Part shown: positions 1 to 9,400 of the stretch, one piece after another
Layout: each line of letters starts with the position of its first letter
Numbering within the stretch: the first letter of the stretch is position 1
From: Micromonospora sp. R77
GTDB lineage: Bacteria; Actinomycetota; Actinomycetes; Mycobacteriales; Micromonosporaceae
Length of the DNA stretch: 64,000 nt
NCBI RefSeq assembly: GCF_022747945.1
Contig: NZ_JALDST010000001.1
Coordinates: 6,014,001-6,078,000 of the forward strand
Reading direction: 5' to 3'
The notes under the pieces: model-generated
Told to the model about the DNA's origin: nothing
Databases searched by the model: none
The model's input: the letters and a program-made list of their open reading frames with translations, nothing else
Program-made: the position numbers and the translations under genes

Positions 1-48
1 TCGCGCCACGGTATCTGCTCGCGGACCCGCTGCCAGATCGTGAGCTGG

Positions 49-1206
49 TCAGGCACCGGCCACCTGCCCGGCCAGGCGCTCAGCCACCGATGCGACGAGC
101 TTCCGGTCCGGCTCCGACCAGCTGGCGAACCGGCCGCCGATGGCGTGTTCGAGCAACTTCTCGTGCTCGTTTGGGGCGATGCCGGCCGCTTCGAGGAACC
201 AGCCGAGGACGGTGGTGCAGCAGCTGTACCAGGCCGACTCGTACTGGGTGCGGTCGCCGACGGCGGTCACCAGGTGAGCGACAGCGCGTTCCCAGCCGTC
301 CAGGTCATCGCCGGTCAGCGGGAGGAATCGGTAGAACCGTTCGGCGGTGTCCTGCAGCCAGTCGCGCCACTCGATCAGTGAGGCGGCGACAACGGCGGCG
401 GTCTTGTCCGAGGTCGTGACCGAGTGCGGGAAGCAGCACCAGTTGCCGACCGGCCCGCCGTCGAGGTCGCCCTCGCCGACCGACCAGCGCCAGCCGACGG
501 TCCACAGCCCGTACCGTTGTGTGAAACCGATCGATACGTTGTCCAGCCACAGGTCCCGTAGACGCCAGTCCGCGTCCTGCGCCGGAAGATTTTCGGCCGT
601 GACCAGGCCGGCCGCCACGGCAGCCACTGTCGCCGGATCGAACTCCCGGTCTCGCGGGTCGACGTCGGCCCAGTTGAGGCTTGCCGGGTGGGGAACGCTT
701 CGGGCGAAGTGTGCGCGGTTGAAGCGGCTGATACCGGGTGCCTTAACCGCCCGCCAGGCCACCGGGTCGCCGGTGCTGTCGGTCGTGGCCGGCGCTGCTG
801 CGGCGAACCGGCCGAGGGCATCGGTGGCGAGTTCGACAGTCAGTTCGTGCCAGGCCACCAGGGCTCGGGCGAGGCGGTCCAAGGTCTCGGCCGGCGTCGT
901 GATCGTCAGTTCCACGTTTCGCCAGATCGGGATGACGCCGCGGCCTGGGTAGTCCTCCATAACCACCGTGTGCTGCCAGCCCACCGCCCACACGCCGAGG
1001 CGTTCGACCAGCGCCGCCGTCATTCGGTCCCACCAGAAGTCGGCGAGCCGCCAGTCGGTGTCGGCCGGCGGGACCTCGGCGGCCGGGGGCAGCGACCGGA
1101 CCAGCTCGGCCGCACCGGCCGGATCGAAATCGGGGCGGGTGGCGGGGTCGACGTCACGCCAGGTAAGCAGTCGGAAATCGGGCAGTTGGACACGATCAAC
1201 GCTCAA
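49..1206 (-). CDS. hypothetical protein with two internal ~115-residue repeats
   Basis: I do not recognise the family. The protein (about 385 aa) consists of two diverged copies of one unit followed by a helical tail: the first copy has LTWRDVDP, DWRLADFWWD and GVWAVGW, the second has LNWADVDP, DWRLRDLWLD and GLWTVGW in the same order, about 170 residues later. The open frame extends upstream to an ATG at 1368, but those 54 residues have no counterpart in the second repeat. A TTG at 1206, preceded by GGAAGG nine bases upstream, starts just before the first repeat, so I prefer it. There are no membrane segments and no obvious catalytic motif. The Trp-rich, soluble repeats suggest a binding protein. 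Confidence 0.6.
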   Translation of the reverse strand: MSVDRVQLPDFRLLTWRDVDPATRPDFDPAGAAELVRSLPPAAEVPPADTDWRLADFWWDRMTAALVERLGVWAVGWQHTVVMEDYPGRGVIPIWRNVELTITTPAETLDRLARALVAWHELTVELATDALGRFAAAAPATTDSTGDPVAWRAVKAPGISRFNRAHFARSVPHPASLNWADVDPRDREFDPATVAAVAAGLVTAENLPAQDADWRLRDLWLDNVSIGFTQRYGLWTVGWRWSVGEGDLDGGPVGNWCCFPHSVTTSDKTAAVVAASLIEWRDWLQDTAERFYRFLPLTGDDLDGWERAVAHLVTAVGDRTQYESAWYSCCTTVLGWFLEAAGIAPNEHEKLLEHAIGGRFASWSEPDRKLVASVAERLAGQVAGA

Positions 1207-1640
1207 CGCGGTCAGCCTTCCGCTGGGCAGCCGCTCAGAATACCCGATTGAAAGCCACCGGCCTGCCTCCCATGGCGCACACCCTAGGCTCACCGCACGC
1301 CGAGCTCGCCCAACCCGCGCATGGTCACGGTAGTCCTCGCTCGGGTCGGCTCCGACAAGTATCCGCATGCCGCATAGAGGCGCAGCTGCTGTTTAGGAGT
1401 GGCATCCGGATGGGCGGCTTTCGGGAGCCCGCTCATGATGAGCGGGCTCCCCGGAGCCTGGCCCGACTCGAACGGTGCTGCCACCCCTGGGTGCAGTAAC
1501 GCGCGGTACCGGCGCCGCGCGTTGGGCAGGCCGGCCTCTGAGCGTAGTACCTCCGGGCGTGCAGCAGGGATGCCCGAACATGCCGCGGAGGGGTCGCTCG
1601 GGTTGTGTGCGCCGCCCTCGCGGATACGTCTGCCGAGCAG
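1207..1640. other. intergenic stretch without a convincing gene
   Basis: About 430 bases between two leftward genes. Open frames here are short, mutually overlapping and low in complexity. The only structured signal I see is the perfect inverted repeat at 1423-1451. Confidence 0.4.
1423..1451. repeat. perfect 14-bp inverted repeat with 1-nt centre
   Basis: GGGAGCCCGCTCAT is followed by one G and then its exact reverse complement. A stem this tight has almost no loop, so it fits an operator or cruciform better than a classical terminator. It lies between the start of the duplicated-repeat gene and the end of the receiver-domain gene, neither of which ends toward it with a T-run. Confidence 0.5.
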
Positions 1641-2015
1641 TCACCCAGCGGACGAGGACCCGTCGATGTAGCCGACTTCTGCGGCCCCCGCAGCAGCACG
1701 GACTCGATAACCCCAGTGGCGGAGGGCCTGCGCCATCTTGGCCGCGCCCGCCGGGTTGGCCGAGTGAATGACGATGACGCCGACGTCGAAGGGCCGCCCA
1801 TCGAAGGCAGCGCGCTCCAGGGTCTCTACGACCGGCCAGATGGTGTCGTCCTCGCCCAGATCGTGATCGAGCCAGAGCTCGTCCACACGCTCGATTCGGT
1901 AACGAGCGAGCAGCTCGACCCCCGATGAGCTGGTACGCGCGGCCTCCGCCTGACGGCCGTCAACGAACGACCGTAGGTCATCAACCAGAATGATCCGCAG
2001 ACCGGCGGCTGTCAT
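1641..2015 (-). CDS. cyclic-phosphate processing receiver (cREC-type) domain protein
   Basis: Stand-alone receiver-like protein of about 124 aa. The N-terminus IILVDDLRSF, the DELWLDHDLG stretch with its Asp pair, and the later VIVIHSANP strand followed by GY match the compact receiver fold seen in cREC_REC proteins, proposed to process 2',3'-cyclic phosphates. No output domain is attached. The open frame extends about 90 residues upstream, but that part is Arg/Ser-rich noise. The ATG at 2015 begins the conserved fold, although no strong ribosome site precedes it. Family membership is by motif recognition; the exact activity is inference. Confidence 0.6.
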   Translation of the reverse strand: MTAAGLRIILVDDLRSFVDGRQAEAARTSSSGVELLARYRIERVDELWLDHDLGEDDTIWPVVETLERAAFDGRPFDVGVIVIHSANPAGAAKMAQALRHWGYRVRAAAGAAEVGYIDGSSSAG

Positions 2016-2175
2016 CCGACGATGATGCGTGGCCACTCCCACTCGCCACGATCGGCCATCCGGATTTACTCGCGAGATGCGCTCTAGGCAGCGGCGGTTG
2101 GTGCAGGTGCTGTTGCGGGGGCATGCGGTCCTTCCCGTCCCGGCCACGGTTCGCCCGGCAACTAAGATGGGCTGG

Positions 2176-2763
2176 ATGACCATTCCCGAGCGGCGACGCG
2201 ACGACGTCCCCAACGACGAGGCCCGCGTCGAGGAGGCCCTGCGGCTTCTCTGCGGCGTGCCTGTTGAACTCAATGTCGCCGTCAAGCGGCTCAGCCGTGG
2301 CAGCGGTGTCTACGCCTGGTGGGCTGCTCCCTCGGTCTTTCCTGACCTCCCAGGGCTGCCGAATGCGAACGCCCCGTCGTTACGGCTGCTGTACGTGGGA
2401 CGGGCGACCAGCCTACGGGGGCGGATCTTGCGTAACCATCTCAGGCGTTCGGGCAGCTCGACTCTGCGCCGTACCCTGGCCGGGCTTCTTGTTTCTGAGG
2501 GCTTCCGAACGACCTGGACCGACCGTGTCGTCCTGGTCCCCGAGGATGAAGCGCGGCTGACCGCGTGGATGCATACACACCTGCGCGTGACGTGGGCGCA
2601 GGACGCGGAACCGGCAACCATCGAGGCCGAACTTCTCCGGCGTCTGCACCCGCCACTCAACGTACACGGCATCGATCCCGAGCACCTTCAGGCCGCCGTG
2701 GTGGCCGCTAAGAACTCATACAACACCAGCAGCCGCCCCGCCGAGCCTCCGCGAACGTCGTAA
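2176..2763 (+). CDS. GIY-YIG nuclease-like protein
   Basis: About 195 aa, divergent from the receiver gene. GVYAWW (residues about 40-45) and LLYVGRATSLRGRI (about 65-80) reproduce the two signature strands of the GIY-YIG fold with the following Arg; a helical part and a PPLNVHG segment follow. This architecture occurs in small stand-alone GIY-YIG proteins of actinobacteria, whose DNA targets are mostly unknown. ATG codons at 2167 and 2176 are both possible; I chose the second because the conserved protein begins close to it. The upstream open frame back to 2029 overlaps the divergent gene's leader and is probably untranslated. Confidence 0.6.
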   Translation: MTIPERRRDDVPNDEARVEEALRLLCGVPVELNVAVKRLSRGSGVYAWWAAPSVFPDLPGLPNANAPSLRLLYVGRATSLRGRILRNHLRRSGSSTLRRTLAGLLVSEGFRTTWTDRVVLVPEDEARLTAWMHTHLRVTWAQDAEPATIEAELLRRLHPPLNVHGIDPEHLQAAVVAAKNSYNTSSRPAEPPRTS

Positions 2764-3003
2764 CTGGTTGCCCGAGATGCGGACGGGCGCGGCCGCACGC
2801 TCACGCCGTGCTTTGTGTGCCGCGCAGCGCCGCGCCGAGCGTGCCTGGATGGCGTCCAGGCGTGTGCCGAGGAGTGCACAGCCGGGCGGCAATCCGGTGA
2901 CCGTCGATCTGGGCGATCAGCTCTCCGGCCATGACAACTTTCGTCCTGGCGGGCACCCGTGTATCGCCGGCGCCTGGCAAGATCGCTGCGGGAGGTAGAG
3001 CCG
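2764..3003. other. short intergenic stretch with a strong ribosome site at its end
   Basis: No convincing gene. The last bases carry GGAGGT at 2991-2996, seven bases before the TTG start of the Imm21 gene. Confidence 0.4.
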
Positions 3004-3513
3004 TTGAAGTACAGGTGGGTTTCGTCGGCTGGCGGACCGCTGCTCGTCGCTCCGCAATCGGCGCTACCGCTGTGGGCCGGTGCGGATAGCACGGATGGTT
3101 CCGTGGAGAACTGGGGCGACTACGGCCGGGCGTGCGCGGTCGACGGTTACGTCGGCGTGGTCGCGATCGGCCAGCGGCAGGCGCTTGTGCTGGGCGACGA
3201 GCCGGCGATGACGACGTACCTATCCTCGGAACGGCTGCTCCTACGGTGGGCAGCGGCGTATGAGGAAGATGACCTCGTGAGCGCTGCACGCCGAGCGGTA
3301 CGTGATGGCGTGAAATGGGACGCGGATGAGGATGTCCGCTGGGTGGTGGACGGGCCAGTCGTGATGTTCGATTCGGCATGGCCCGGAGCAGAGTTGGAGC
3401 CCGACAACCATCTCGTGATCGATCTATGCCCGAGCGAATACCGGGTCCGGGCGACGCACCGCGCCGATGGTGACAACTGGATGATCCTCGTTCAGCTTCA
3501 ACCGGTTCCGTAA
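3004..3513 (+). CDS. Imm21-family immunity protein
   Basis: About 169 aa. The start WVSSAGGPLLV, the DYGRACAV stretch, YVGVVAIG and ALVLGDEPAMTTYL are the conserved features of immunity protein 21, a family that neutralises polymorphic-toxin effectors in neighbouring cells. The start is TTG at 3004, chosen because GGAGGT lies seven bases upstream and the conserved domain begins immediately. A longer open frame upstream lacks a ribosome site. No toxin gene is adjacent, so this looks like an orphan immunity gene. Family call is by recognition; the cognate toxin is unknown. Confidence 0.65.
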   Translation: MKYRWVSSAGGPLLVAPQSALPLWAGADSTDGSVENWGDYGRACAVDGYVGVVAIGQRQALVLGDEPAMTTYLSSERLLLRWAAAYEEDDLVSAARRAVRDGVKWDADEDVRWVVDGPVVMFDSAWPGAELEPDNHLVIDLCPSEYRVRATHRADGDNWMILVQLQPVP

Positions 3514-3589
3514 AACGCACAGCCGGGAGCAGACCGGGCTTGATCACGACATCCCGACCTGCCGCTGAGCATGCACGGCCCCGACCAAA

Positions 3590-3793
3590 CTAGAGGTGGT
3601 CGCAGTACGGAAAGCAGCGACGGCCAAGGGCGTGGCCCAGGTCCCGCAGAAGCGTGCCCAGGCGCTCGACCTCTTCGGCGGTGGGCGGAGTGATGGCTGC
3701 GCCGGCCGCGATGTGCTCTCCGGCCTCGTACAGCGCGACGTACAGATCTTCGGCGGTTGCACGGTCGAGCCGCAGAACGATGTCATCCCCCAT
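3590..3793 (-). CDS. small hypothetical protein (67 aa)
   Basis: Compact acidic/helical protein. It begins MGDDIVLRL, continues with Ala/Glu-rich helices (DLYVALYEAGEHI, EEVERLGTLLRDLGHAL) and ends with a CFPYC pair. Short helical proteins of this kind are common beside actinobacterial accessory genes, but I cannot assign a function. Codon use is GC-rich at the third position, which supports it being real. It converges on the Imm21 gene. Confidence 0.45.
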   Translation of the reverse strand: MGDDIVLRLDRATAEDLYVALYEAGEHIAAGAAITPPTAEEVERLGTLLRDLGHALGRRCFPYCDHL

Positions 3794-4014
3794 ACGCAGA
3801 CCCTAATCGCCCGTCTCGCGGCACCACCGGTTGGCAAGGTCGAGCGCGCGGGCCTGCCGCAGGGCGTACGCCGAAGACAGACGGAAGCCGAGCAAGCGCG
3901 ACCGCGACGAGGATGGCTTTCCGCAGTGGCCGGGTTACTTCGGCCACCCGAGATGAAGGCAAGAAGCGGTAAGAGACGACCACGATGATCATCGACTGTG
4001 GGAGAAGGGTCTCG

Positions 4015-4212
4015 CGCCTGGGTGGGACGGTCTCTACCGGGCGGACGACTCTGCACGCGTCGTCACACTGAGAGGCGGAGCGAGGCTGGACGGGTACGGG
4101 CTCGGGCCGCCGCTCGACCTGGACGCCATGCTGGAGGAGGAACCCGACAGGCTGACCCACGTCGACATCCTCCGCAGCGGTGACGGTCGACCTCGACCAT
4201 CCCTACTTCGCC
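4015..4212 (+). pseudogene. remnant of an unknown gene
   Basis: A readable stretch without a start runs WDGLYRADDSARVVTLRGG and on through DLDAMLEEEPDRLTHVDIL, then breaks. After a frame change it reads VTVDLDHPYFA and a stop. The two pieces look like the C-terminal half of one small acidic protein with a single frameshift near 4180. It abuts the decayed transposase, which may have caused the loss. Family not recognised. Confidence 0.25.
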
Positions 4213-4946
4213 TAATCCCAAGGCATCAGCGAGGAACGGGAGACGGTGGCGGTGGCGGTGGTGTTTCGAAGGACTTGGCCAGGCGAGGGGCACGTCCGAG
4301 TCGGCTGTGTGCAGCCTCGACGCGCCAGACGTGCCGGAACTCCGGCTGCCTGTCCTCCCAGCCCGCTCGGCACACCTCAACTTCGTGGCGGTGGCCGAGT
4401 TCCCGGCCGCGACCGCGGTGACGCCACGGTCCACGAATACCAGCTCGAGCCGCCCCGTCACACCCTGACGGGCCAGGTGCTGCAGCATCAGTTCACTTGT
4501 GTGGTTCTTGCGCGTGGACGCCGGCACTAGCAGAGCACCGAGTGAGAGGCTGGCTACGTCCGCCGCCACGACCGCTTTGCGCCCTTCGTCCGCCCGTACG
4601 TGCCGCCTCGATCGTGGAAAGTGAGGCCGCCGTTGGAGGCGCCGCAGGCCAGACAGGTGTCGATGATGACCCTCGACGCGTCATCTCGGCCCGGCCCTCG
4701 GTGTGGCGCGGCCACTTGATTCAGCACGGTCAGCGCCCGGCCCGGGTGCCGTGGCGCGACCTCGGCGCAACCGCGACCACAACCGGGCCCCCGGACCAAC
4801 GACTCGGGCAGAAACCGGCACTGGCAGCCGGTGTGCGAGATGCGGAGCATCCCCGCCCGCCACCGCCGAGGTCCGGTCCATGCTTGGGTCCCGCGCTTGC
4901 CGGGCGCGGTGACCACCCGCTCCAGTAGCGCCCACTGCTCATCGGT
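4204..4946 (-). pseudogene. decayed IS5-type DDE transposase
   Basis: Read leftward, three frames together rebuild an actinobacterial IS5-group transposase: an N-terminus DLTDEQWALLERVVTAPGKR, then GMLRISHTGCQ and RFLPES, then VIIDTCLACGASNGGLTFHD and GRTKGAKR, then TSELMLQHLARQGVTGRLEL and VFVDRGV. After a frameshift near 4400 come VEVCRAGWEDRQPEFRHVWR and RLAKSFE. The reading is interrupted at several points, has no usable start, and ends prematurely at 4204. Terminal inverted repeats could not be identified. It is an inactive relic and shows past mobile-element traffic next to the remnant gene on its left. Confidence 0.6.
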
Positions 4947-5324
4947 CAGGTCACTGGCTTACCACGCCGGCAAGACCGTACCGGCTCGCGGAGGCACGGA
5001 AGTCGCCGCTCAATAGGACGCAGCCAGCAACGGCTCGTCTGGCGACTCAAGGTCCCCAACGTCTACCCCCTGACGATCATGCGTCCTGTCCACGTTCGCC
5101 GCTCGGCGAGCCCACCGAGCGGCTGCAGACCGCTGACCTGCGGTTGTAAGGACGTGTGAGCTCGTGTGAGGTCATGTAAGCCGTCACCACACTCCACGAC
5201 CGCCCGCCCGGCAATAGCGTCGTCCCATTCCAGGCGCGTGGCCAGCCGCAGAGGCAGGCAGCGCTGTCATTACCCGCAGGCTGCGATCGAGCCATCGTGG
5301 GTCAGGGCAGGTGAGGAGGAACGG
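4947..5324. other. intergenic, leader of the LysM-BTAD gene
   Basis: No gene that I can support. It ends with a strong AGGAGG at 5314-5319, which fixes the GTG start of the next gene. No clear promoter hexamers could be picked with confidence. Confidence 0.35.
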
Positions 5325-8279
5325 GTGAGGCCGAGACCAGCAGTCATCGCCGCCGTCGCCACGTCCACGATCGCGACAGCCGCAGCTCCTGCCTACCTTG
5401 CCGCGTCAGGGACGTGGACACCGCAGCTGCCCTCGCTGGCCGAGGTCCGGCAGTGGATCCACCAACCTCTGACCACAGGCTTCGTCCTCGCCCTCGCCGA
5501 AGCAGGTGCGGTGCTGCTGTGGCTGTTCCTGACCACCGCCGTCCTGGCCCACACATACCGCCGGATCGCCTATCACTGTCGCTGGCTGCCCGCGCTGCGC
5601 CTACCCGGCCCGGTGAAAGGCCTGACCGCTGCTCTTCTCGGCGCCACCACCGTGACGACCACCGCCGCTGGCGCTGCCCCCTCCCACGCCGCGCCGGCAC
5701 CAGACGCGGTGCACGACCTCGAACAGCCGGCTGCCAGCTCCTTGACCGTGGCCCCGCCAGCCCAGCACGCGACACAACGCCAAGATCTCACCGTCGTCGT
5801 TGCCGGCGGCCAGACGTACACGCACACCGTCAAGCGCGGTGAGACCTTGTCCGAGATCGCCGCGCAGTGGCTCGGTGACGCCGACCGATGGCCCGAAATC
5901 TTCGCCCTCAACCGCGGCACCCACTTCGCCCACGCGGGCGGAACCTTACGCAGCCCGAACGTCATCTACCCCGGCTGGACCCTGGATCTTCCCGGCGATG
6001 CCATTCCGCCCACCGCCCACCAACCCCGCCCACGACCTGTCCCGGACCGGCCCAGCGTCCCCACGCCGGCTCCGGCACCGACCAGGGATCCGGCACCGCC
6101 CGCGACACCTGCTCCCACCGCTACCGAACCGGGCCCCACCCGGACACCCACTGCCGGAACGTGCGCCCCGACCGACGGCGATACCGCCAGTAGGGGAGAC
6201 GTCCACGGCCCGACCGACGACCCCACGTCACGCTCCGCAGATGCCTCCCGCGGTGTGTCACTGTCCACCGGCAGCTGGCTCAACCTGGCACTCGCCCTCT
6301 CCATCGCCGCCGCCGTCGCCCTCGTGTGGGCACACCGGCAGCGCCGCTACACACCCCACCTGGCCAACGCGCCGACCCTCGACACGCCGCCGCTCGCACC
6401 CATACCGCGCGTGATCCAGCAGATCCGCCGCGCACTGCGTCACGCCGTCCCCGAACACGCCGACGTCGATCCGCTGGCATCCACCGCAGCACCGGTTACC
6501 GGCCTCGACGACACCACCACCGTCAGCGGCACCCACCACGCCGCCGGCAACCACGTGACGCGCGCCGAGACAGCCAGCGTCCCGAACCCAGCCCCACATG
6601 CCGCCATTTACCACGGCAGCGGAAACCCCACACCAGCACTGCTGCCCCCACTGTCAGCGGCATGGCCGCCAGCTGGGCTAGGCCTCACCGGGCCCGCCGC
6701 CCACGCCGCCGCCCGCGGGTTCCTCACCACCGCCCTGGCCGCCGACACCGACACTCATGCCGCCGACCGCACCCAGGTCGTGATACCCGCACCGACCGCA
6801 GCAGCGCTGCTCGGCTCCGCTGTCACCCTGCCCCACACGCCTCGGCTGATGATCACCGCCGGCCTCGCCGAGGCACTCGACATCCTCGACGCGCTCACCC
6901 TGCACCGCACGCGCCTGATCAACGACCACGAGACCACCATCGCTGACCTCCGCGCCGACGGCTACGACGAACCCCTCCCACCGGTCGTGCTCCTCGCCGA
7001 CCCCACCCACCCCGCAGAACGCGCCCGCATCGCCGCCCTCCTCGCCCAAGGCCAACACCTCGACATCCACGGCGTGCTCCTCGGCACCTGGCTCGACGGC
7101 ACCACGATCACCGTCCACGAGGACGGCACCACCACACCCGCCGACAGCGACACCCCCCACGACGGCACCACTCCCGTCGGCCGGCTCACCGTCCTCAACC
7201 CCACCGAGACGCTCGACCTGATCACCACCCTCGCCGAGGCCCACACCGGCGAGGTGCCCCTTCCCGCCCCGACCGAACCAGCGCCCCTCCACGCCCGGCC
7301 CACCACGCCGACGCATCCCGCCCACCTCACACCGCCAGCCCCCACAACCCAGAGCACGCCCAGCGTCCACATGCCCCCGCCAGTCGACCCCAGCCGCACC
7401 GATCACGCCGACAACAGCCCTGCACACACCACAGCGGCCGGCAGCACCGCCGCCACCACCCCCGAGACGCCGCCACCCCCCGACGAACCAGACACCGGCA
7501 CCACCAGCCAGGTGAGGATCACCGTCCTCGGGCCACCCGCCATCACTGATGCCAACCCGCAGCGCACCCTGCGCGCGAAATCCCTCGAACTGCTCGTCTA
7601 CCTCGCCTGCCGCGACGGCACCGCCTCCACCGAAGCAATCCTCGACGACCTGCTACCCGACGCGCCCGCCCGCAAAGCCGTACACCGTCTCCACACCTAC
7701 GTCTCCGACCTCCGCAGCGCCCTGCGCCACCACGCCGGTCCCGGCACCTACCTCACCCACCCCCGACACCACTACCAACTCAACCCCGACCGCCTCGACG
7801 TCGACCTCTGGCGGATGCGCGCCGCGATCCGCGCCGCCAACACCGCCACCACCACACCCGCGCGGATCGCCGCACTGCGCCGCGCCGTCGACACCTACCG
7901 CGCGCCCCTCGCCGAAGGCTGCGCCTACGAATGGCTCGAGCCCTACCGCGAGGCGGTGCGCCGGGAAGCCCTCCACGCCGCCGTCGCCCTCACCGAGGAA
8001 CTTGAAGGCCAGCCAGCGGAGCAACTCGCCGTCATCGACCAGGCGATCACCCACCACCCCTATACCGAGCAGCTATACCAGGCGGCCATGCGCGCCCGCG
8101 CGGAGCTTGGCGACGCCGACGGCATACGCGCCCTGCGCCGCACCGTGACCCACCATCTCGCCGAGATCGACACCCAACCAAGCGCCGAGACCCTCACACT
8201 GGCCGACACGCTCCTCGCGGATCTCTCTCGCAGCTCCGGATCACCACGTTCGTCCGCAGTTAACCGAGCCCGCTCATGA
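5325..8279 (+). CDS. large membrane protein with LysM and C-terminal BTAD regulator domains
   Basis: 984 aa. The start is GTG at 5325 with AGGAGG five bases upstream; the open frame continues upstream without such a site. Order of parts: hydrophobic segments at about residues 7-27, 50-76 and 100-122; a LysM domain at about 164-222 (HTVKRGETLSEIA ... WPEIFALNRG); a Pro/Thr-rich linker; another membrane segment at about 312-335; a long Ala/Thr-rich central region; and a C-terminal BTAD/winged-helix unit at about 728-970 (RAKSLELLVYLA, VHRLHTYVSDLR, YEWLEPYREAV). LysM binds glycans, and BTAD units occur in SARP-type regulators. The combination suggests a wall-sensing membrane regulator. It overlaps the DUF2637 gene by four bases (ATGA), so the two are translationally coupled. 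Confidence 0.75.
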   Translation: MRPRPAVIAAVATSTIATAAAPAYLAASGTWTPQLPSLAEVRQWIHQPLTTGFVLALAEAGAVLLWLFLTTAVLAHTYRRIAYHCRWLPALRLPGPVKGLTAALLGATTVTTTAAGAAPSHAAPAPDAVHDLEQPAASSLTVAPPAQHATQRQDLTVVVAGGQTYTHTVKRGETLSEIAAQWLGDADRWPEIFALNRGTHFAHAGGTLRSPNVIYPGWTLDLPGDAIPPTAHQPRPRPVPDRPSVPTPAPAPTRDPAPPATPAPTATEPGPTRTPTAGTCAPTDGDTASRGDVHGPTDDPTSRSADASRGVSLSTGSWLNLALALSIAAAVALVWAHRQRRYTPHLANAPTLDTPPLAPIPRVIQQIRRALRHAVPEHADVDPLASTAAPVTGLDDTTTVSGTHHAAGNHVTRAETASVPNPAPHAAIYHGSGNPTPALLPPLSAAWPPAGLGLTGPAAHAAARGFLTTALAADTDTHAADRTQVVIPAPTAAALLGSAVTLPHTPRLMITAGLAEALDILDALTLHRTRLINDHETTIADLRADGYDEPLPPVVLLADPTHPAERARIAALLAQGQHLDIHGVLLGTWLDGTTITVHEDGTTTPADSDTPHDGTTPVGRLTVLNPTETLDLITTLAEAHTGEVPLPAPTEPAPLHARPTTPTHPAHLTPPAPTTQSTPSVHMPPPVDPSRTDHADNSPAHTTAAGSTAATTPETPPPPDEPDTGTTSQVRITVLGPPAITDANPQRTLRAKSLELLVYLACRDGTASTEAILDDLLPDAPARKAVHRLHTYVSDLRSALRHHAGPGTYLTHPRHHYQLNPDRLDVDLWRMRAAIRAANTATTTPARIAALRRAVDTYRAPLAEGCAYEWLEPYREAVRREALHAAVALTEELEGQPAEQLAVIDQAITHHPYTEQLYQAAMRARAELGDADGIRALRRTVTHHLAEIDTQPSAETLTLADTLLADLSRSSGSPRSSAVNRARS

Positions 8280-9391
8280 CCGCGCCCACCACTCCCACCA
8301 CTCCTGACAACGCCGCGACGAGGTACAAGCGGTCCGACGACACCGGGGTGCATCTGCGGCGGCTGCGATGGGCGATACGAGCCACCCTCACCCTCGGAGT
8401 CGCCGCCTCAGTGGCCGCGAACGTCCTGCACGCCCGACCCAACCCGATCAGCCAGATCATCGCCGCATGGCCGCCACTGGCGCTGCTCCTCACCGTCGAG
8501 CTGATCTCCCGCGTCCCTCACCACCGCCGCTCCCTCGGCGCCATCCGCATCACCGCCACCAGCCTCATCGCGGCCATCGCCACCTGGGTGTCGTACTGGC
8601 ACCTCGTCGGAGTCGCCGCCCGCTACGGCGAAACCGACGCCGGCGCCGCGTACCTGCTGCCCATCTCCGTCGACGGCCTCGTCATCGTCGCCAGCGTCAG
8701 CCTCGTCGATATCACCGCCCGGATCCGTACCGGACATGCTCAGCGCCCCAGCCAGCCGGTAGTCGCAGCACAGAGCACCACGCCGACACCACTGCCGAAA
8801 GCCGCAAGCAATCGCGACGCCGCCGGCCAGGCGCGCATCGGTGCACCCATCAAGGCTGCCCCACCAGCGCACACACCTCGACATCACGCACGGTCGAACC
8901 CGGTAGATGGCGAGACCGCGGCACCCGATCACCTCGACGACAGCAGCGAGGCACGGACCGCCACCGTGAACGCGCCGAACGAAATCACCGGAAAGCCGGA
9001 GAGCGACAAAGCGGATGCCGAGGAGGTGGTCCCGTCCGAGACGGCGTCCGCCGTGGCTTACTGGCATCGACGGGACCCCACTCTGCACCCTGCGGACATC
9101 GCAGCGCGCATCGGGCGCTCCGAACGTACTGTTCGCCGATACTGGCCGCCGCTTCCCTCGAGGGCGCCTTCCGGCAACGCAAACCGCGGAGCGACACCCA
9201 CACGGGGCGTGCCGCCGACTCCACACGCGGCAGTCCCAGACCAAGAACCGCAGGAGGAGAACTGGGCTTCGATGGCCAGCAGGCCGCCAGTACGACGGCC
9301 TCGGGGAGATGGTGGACGGGAGTCATCCGACCGCAAAGCTGACGACGAGGTTCTGGTGCGGCATGGTCGTACTCTCGAGCGCCCGACATAG
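8276..9391 (+). CDS. DUF2637 membrane protein with C-terminal HTH-like segment
   Basis: 371 aa, beginning inside the stop of the LysM-BTAD gene. Four hydrophobic segments fill about residues 35-150, in the order typical of DUF2637 (ATLTLGVAASVAANVLHA, PPLALLLTVELISRVP, SLIAAIATWVSYWHL, YLLPISVDGLVIVASVSLV). This family is frequent on actinobacterial plasmids and integrative elements and is related to spread-type membrane proteins. A long charged linker follows, then PADIAARIGRSERTVRRYW, a likely helix-turn-helix near residue 285. Membrane insertion plus a DNA-binding tail would suit a replication or transfer accessory protein; that role is inference. Confidence 0.7.
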   Translation: MTAPTTPTTPDNAATRYKRSDDTGVHLRRLRWAIRATLTLGVAASVAANVLHARPNPISQIIAAWPPLALLLTVELISRVPHHRRSLGAIRITATSLIAAIATWVSYWHLVGVAARYGETDAGAAYLLPISVDGLVIVASVSLVDITARIRTGHAQRPSQPVVAAQSTTPTPLPKAASNRDAAGQARIGAPIKAAPPAHTPRHHARSNPVDGETAAPDHLDDSSEARTATVNAPNEITGKPESDKADAEEVVPSETASAVAYWHRRDPTLHPADIAARIGRSERTVRRYWPPLPSRAPSGNANRGATPTRGVPPTPHAAVPDQEPQEENWASMASRPPVRRPRGDGGRESSDRKADDEVLVRHGRTLERPT

Positions 9392-9400
9392 GAGGCACGG

